Assembly (NCBI GenBank): GCA_009792885.1
Contig: WMCF01000025.1
Span: 4,572,697-4,636,696 of the forward strand
Source of the DNA: Eremophila alpestris peregrina
Taxonomy: Eukaryota > Chordata > Aves > Passeriformes > Alaudidae
Reading direction: 5' to 3'
DNA length: 64,000 nt
Part shown: positions 60,282 through 64,000 of the stretch, one piece after another
Position numbering within the stretch: the first letter of the stretch is position 1
Layout of the letters: every line of letters starts with the position of its first letter
Made by a program: the position numbers and the translations under genes
The notes under the pieces: model-generated
What the model was told of the DNA's origin: nothing
Database searches by the model: none
Seen by the model: only the letters and a program-made list of their open reading frames with translations

Positions 60282-60815
60282 TTAGAATCACAGAATTGTA
60301 TGGGTTGGAAGGGGCGTTAAAGATCATCTACTTCTGACTCCCCTGCTGTGGATAGGGACACCTTCCACTAGATCAGGTTGCACAGAGCCCCATCCAAACT
60401 GGCCTTGAACACTTCCAGAGATGCAGCATCCACAACTTCTCTGGGCAAACTGTTCCAGTGCCTCATCACCCTAACAGGGAATAATTTATTTCTAATGCCT
60501 AATAGAAATCTGCCCATTTTCAATTTAAAGTATTCCCCATCGTCATATCACTACATTCCCTTGTGAAAAGTCTGTCTACAACTTTCTTGTAGACCCCCTC
60601 CCCCCGCCCTTAGTTGCTGGAAGATGGTCTGAAATCTCCCTGAGACTTTCTCTTCCCCAGGCTGAACAACCCAGGCTCTCTCAGCCTGTCTTCATTGGAG
60701 AGGTGCTTGATCCTTCTGAGTATCTTAGTGGCTCTCTGGACTTGCTCCAACAGGTCCAAATCCTTTTTTTATTGGAGACCCTGGAGATGGATGCAGCACT
60801 CTCTGTGTGAGTTCC
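60282..60815 (-). mobile_element. CR1 LINE 3' portion, antisense (longest copy here)
   Basis: The plus strand reads the reverse complement of CR1 from its 3' tail (TAGAATCACAGAATTGTATG) through GGGTTGGAAGGGGCGTTAAA, CACTTCCAGAGATGCAGCAT, TCTCTGGGCAAACTGTTCCA, CATTCCCTTGTGAAAAG, CCCCAGGCTGAACAACCC and CTCAGCCTGTCTTCATTGGA, to CTGGAGATGGATGCAGCACT. About 530 bases are recognisable. It is less decayed than the other CR1 pieces but still 5'-truncated and non-coding. The frames at 60378-60566 and 60695-61009 are by-products. Confidence 0.96.
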
Positions 60816-62664
60816 ATCATTATGTTGGGCACTGGACTCAGTATCAGGGGATGAGGTACCTCAAGATAATTGTTTTCTCTGTGGTTTCTTTCTCATTGTG
60901 TTGCAGAAATTCCAAATACTTTAGATACCCTTGTCTGGAGACAAATTTCTGTTCTCCATTGCTCAGCCAAATAAGTGATTCATCTGTACACTCTAATGCA
61001 TTCTTTTAACAAGGAGTATTATCTATTACTTGTTTTCTTCTTCACCTTAAAAAAAAAAAGAAAAAAGAAAAAAATAAGCAATTTCATAGCCTAACTTTGG
61101 ATAAATAAAGTTATCTTATCTCAATGCATGAATTATGCTTGCAGCTAGAGACTTTAAATATGAATTAAGAATTATTGCTGCATATTAGCCCCAAACAGTC
61201 CCCTGAAAGTCAGAGAGGAAGCCCGGTATCTTCCTCTGCTTCCCAAAGAGGAGAAAATCAGCAGCTTCACAATCCTCTTCTTGATGCAGCGCTGTATGTT
61301 CCTAACTGACAAATGCAACATTTCTTATGTTGCCAATGTCGGTCTGAATATTCCTGTTTTGAGTCTCAGAACAGAAAGCCTAGTGGCTCCCTCCTTTTCC
61401 CTGCCTTTTTGACCCAGATGAGCAGTCTAATGGCACTTTCCAGTTACTTGTTGGTGGCTGTCATCTGCTAATGCTGGTTGTTTTGTTGCGATACCTCAGC
61501 TCCTGTCCCCAGGTAGTGAAAAATTGTGAAGTTTTGTGAAATACTGGTTGGAGTGCTAAAAGGAATTCGGCACCATGATAGAGTTAACTCATCATTATAT
61601 ATCTTCATTTGTTCACCCACTTGACTGAACACTGCAGTATGAGACATGTTCTTTCTTGATTCTAGCAATTATGCTGTTCCCATTACCTTCCTCCATTACA
61701 AGCTATTGAAGGTGTAAGTACAGATAAGAAAAAAGATTTCTTGAAAGCTTCTTTTAATGGTAAAAATTATGAAAGGTGGGAAAAGAGAGTTTTATGGATC
61801 ACTTTGATTACTCCACTATCATTTACATTGGAAAGCTGCTATTTTGGATATCTGAGTACACTGAATAATTGGTACATAGTGAATCTAACTGCTGGGCTTT
61901 TCGAAGTGTTTTTTGAAAGAACAATGAAAATTAGGAGACTAATCCTGCAGGAACAACTGTACTTTACAACATAAGGTCTGATAAATTTAAAATTAAGAAC
62001 ATAAACACTCTGAGGAGTGGGGAGAAGAGAATGGGAGAGGGTGTTTTAAAGCCTTTATTTCTAAGAGTAAGTGATTAATTATTTTTTTCCATAGGAAATA
62101 AATTACTAGTGACAGGGAAACTCATAAAGGTCAGAGAATTAATGTGAAACACATACAGCGCTTTCAAGCAATTTAACCACATCTGAGAAACCTTATAAAT
62201 GTAGAGATTAGGGACTAGAATTTTCTGTTAGCTCATAAAATATTCTTTTTTTTTTTTAATAGAGAAAAAGTAAAACAAAGGGTTTATGGTGATGCACTTC
62301 AAAGCTATCTCTTCTGTCATTTTAACAAAACTGAAGATCAGATATAAATGTTCTTATCACAACAGCATTTGTGGTAATTAGGAGTATTTCCTTATAGATG
62401 AAAAAGCACATACAATTAAAATGTAATAAAAGTGTTTTCAGAATTAGAGCTAAGAAGTGGCAACCATCTCTTAAATGGATATGGCTGTTTAGCAATGAAG
62501 AGCACATTGTCTTAAATGGTAGTAGGTACTGGAGGTTCTTGAACAAGTCTGTGGGATACTCTCCACTAACTGATTCACAGAAGTTGAGCCATACGATATC
62601 CTTCCACACCTCTTGTAGCTCAATGCTGATTGTCCATTCTTCATATCTCTCCAATGGAGAGTTT
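60816..62664. other. Unannotated stretch
   Basis: No gene or recognised transposon. There is an A-rich run at about 61048-61075 and T10 near 62247. Frames of up to 110 codons at 62322-62654 (both strands) show no family resemblance. Confidence 0.45.
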
Positions 62665-63850
62665 TAACATCGTGGTTTGATACTGGCTTGGGCAGGAGAG
62701 AGGGGAAAAAAAACTAACGAAGGGCTCATGAGTTGTGATAAGGACTGGGAGAAAACACTCTAAGGGAAAAACAGATTCAAATTTAAAGGTATATAGTAAA
62801 TTTATTATTAACAGAGTCAGAGGAGGATAATGAGAAATAAAAGAAGCCTTTAAAACAACTTTTTCCCTCAGCCCCTCCCTCCTTCCCACCGGTAGCACAG
62901 AAAGACAGAATGTGAATGTTTTGGGCAGTTCATCACTCTGTATTTTTTTCTGTTTGCTCAGGGGGAGGATTTTTTTTCCTGCTATGTCAAGGGGTCCCTC
63001 CCACAGGCAGTCATCCCAAAACTGTTGTGGCATGGGTCACCCGTCCACGGGCTGTAGCCTTCTATGGATAGGCTGCTCTAGTTCAGAAACAAAAGCCCTC
63101 TCTCTCTATCTCTAGAAGCAGGGCCCTTCTCTCTCTGTTCAGGTCTCCCACTGGATCACAGCTTTCTCTGGCATCCACCCTCTCTGGTGTGAGCACTTTT
63201 TCCCATGGACTGTGAGAAGATCTCCGTATCCCATGGATTTCATGCATTACAGTGGGACAGATTGTTTCACCATGGTCCTCACTGTGGCTGGCAGAGGAAT
63301 CTCAGCTCCAGTGTTTGGAGGACCTCCTCCCCCTCTTTCTTTTCCACAGACCTTGGTTGCTGCCATGTTGTTTTCTCTCACATGTCCTCACTTCCTCCTC
63401 TTCTGTGACTAGAAGAAAGACTGCTGCTTGTAGGTACCGTTGCCAACAAGTTCCACTAATTCAAAGATTCCTGGAGGATCCCACAGTGGTGAGAGGTTGA
63501 TCTCATCTAGAATTTGCACTGGGGAATCTCTTGCCATGCTTTCATTACTGCCCAGGCCACGGGCTGTGCTGGGATGGCCCCAGCAGCGCTGCCTCACCAC
63601 CCCTGGAGAAAGAACTGCACGTTCACTCTTTTGATTTTCTTAATATGTCATCACAGAGGCATTGCCAACCTCTCTCATTGGGCCAGCAGCATGTCCATGT
63701 TCAGAGCCATCAGAGACCAGCTCCGTCAGACATGGTGGGAGCTTCTAGCAACCCCCCACAGAAGTCACCCCCGCTGCCCTCCCCCACTACCAAAAACCAG
63801 GCTGTGCCAAATCAACACCATTCAGATACTCAGCTTTGAAATACTTGAAC
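62665..63850. mobile_element. Avian LTR-retroelement-like repeat, about 1.2 kb
   Basis: I recognise this from its sequence landmarks as a dispersed avian repeat that usually appears as LTR/ERV-derived. It starts near ACATCGTGGTTTGATACTGG, then has AGGGCTCATGAGTTGTGATA, GATAATGAGAAATAAAAG, GGCAGTTCATCACTCTG, GGGTCCCTCCCACAGGCAG, GGAATCTCAGCTCCAGTG, AGGACCTCCTCCCCCTCTTT, and CTCATTGGGCCAGCAGCATG. It ends near CCACTACCAAAAACCAGGC. The copy looks close to full length but diverged. AATAAA is present on the minus strand (about 62806), hinting that the element may be minus-oriented; I cannot settle orientation or family name. All reading frames here (62641-63885) belong to the repeat. Confidence 0.72.
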
Positions 63851-64000
63851 TAAGAAAGAAGACTGCTAAAATGTGTGGAAATTAGAACCTGTCTTGAAAA
63901 ATAAGCAAATGAATATTAGTGAGGCTATGTTTCTTCACTGAAATATGCAAGGCCAGAAGTAACCTTGTGAATTATTCCAGAATAATTTTTTAACATACTT
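63851..64000. other. Unannotated window end
   Basis: AT-rich sequence; nothing recognised. Confidence 0.5.

Noticed and set aside
60378..61009. Two plus-strand frames of 62 and 104 codons
   Set aside because: Both lie mainly in an antisense CR1 copy.
62641..63885. About ten overlapping frames of 63-130 codons
   Set aside because: All fall in one avian LTR-like repeat; no retroviral gag, pol or env motif is visible.
1..64000. tRNA, rRNA, U6/7SK, CRISPR arrays, mitochondrial insertions, or a multi-gene defence or metabolic system
   Set aside because: I looked for their landmarks by eye on both strands and saw none; the window reads as avian non-coding DNA with transposon debris.

Overview
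The window looks like vertebrate, specifically avian (most likely passerine), nuclear DNA. The reasons are its AT-rich, mostly non-coding texture, at least six fragments of CR1 LINEs (the dominant avian non-LTR retrotransposon) with their diagnostic 3' ends, several short avian-style endogenous-retrovirus LTRs, and an LTR-like repeat of about 1.2 kb that I recognise as common in bird genomes. There are no bacterial operons, CRISPR arrays, or tRNA or rRNA genes. Most open reading frames are chance frames or frames inside repeats.

Layout. 0-9.2 kb: the only stretch where I can argue for a gene. A 100-nt plus-strand exon candidate (1419-1518) ends in phase 1. A short terminal-exon candidate (7032-7069), behind a strong acceptor, begins in the matching phase and stops after 11 codons; the first AATAAA downstream is at 9192. 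This may be the 3' end of a gene whose other exons lie upstream of the window; I could not name it. 9-29 kb: apparently intergenic, with one probable solo LTR (16.2-16.7 kb) and a CR1 copy (18.4-18.7 kb). 29-38 kb: two CR1 3' ends in antisense, simple repeats, and an assembly scar at 34022, where one N separates two identical 76-bp copies. 38-47 kb: a CR1 fragment, a 252-codon open frame abutting a poly(T) run, a perfect 43-bp tandem duplication and a GGAT microsatellite. 46.7-51.7 kb: a cluster of three LTRs: a minus-strand LTR, a 401-bp solo LTR with a perfect 5-bp target-site duplication, and a CpG-rich LTR flanked by 6-bp direct repeats. 51.7-64 kb: sparse sequence with a minus-strand 153-nt exon candidate (53819-53971), two CR1 pieces, and the LTR-like repeat from about 62.67 to 63.85 kb.

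There is no pathway or multi-gene system to reconstruct. I looked for an undescribed system and did not find one. The items most worth checking are the phase-compatible exon pair, the minus-strand exon candidate, the long open frame at 38.2-38.9 kb, and the assembly duplication around the N.
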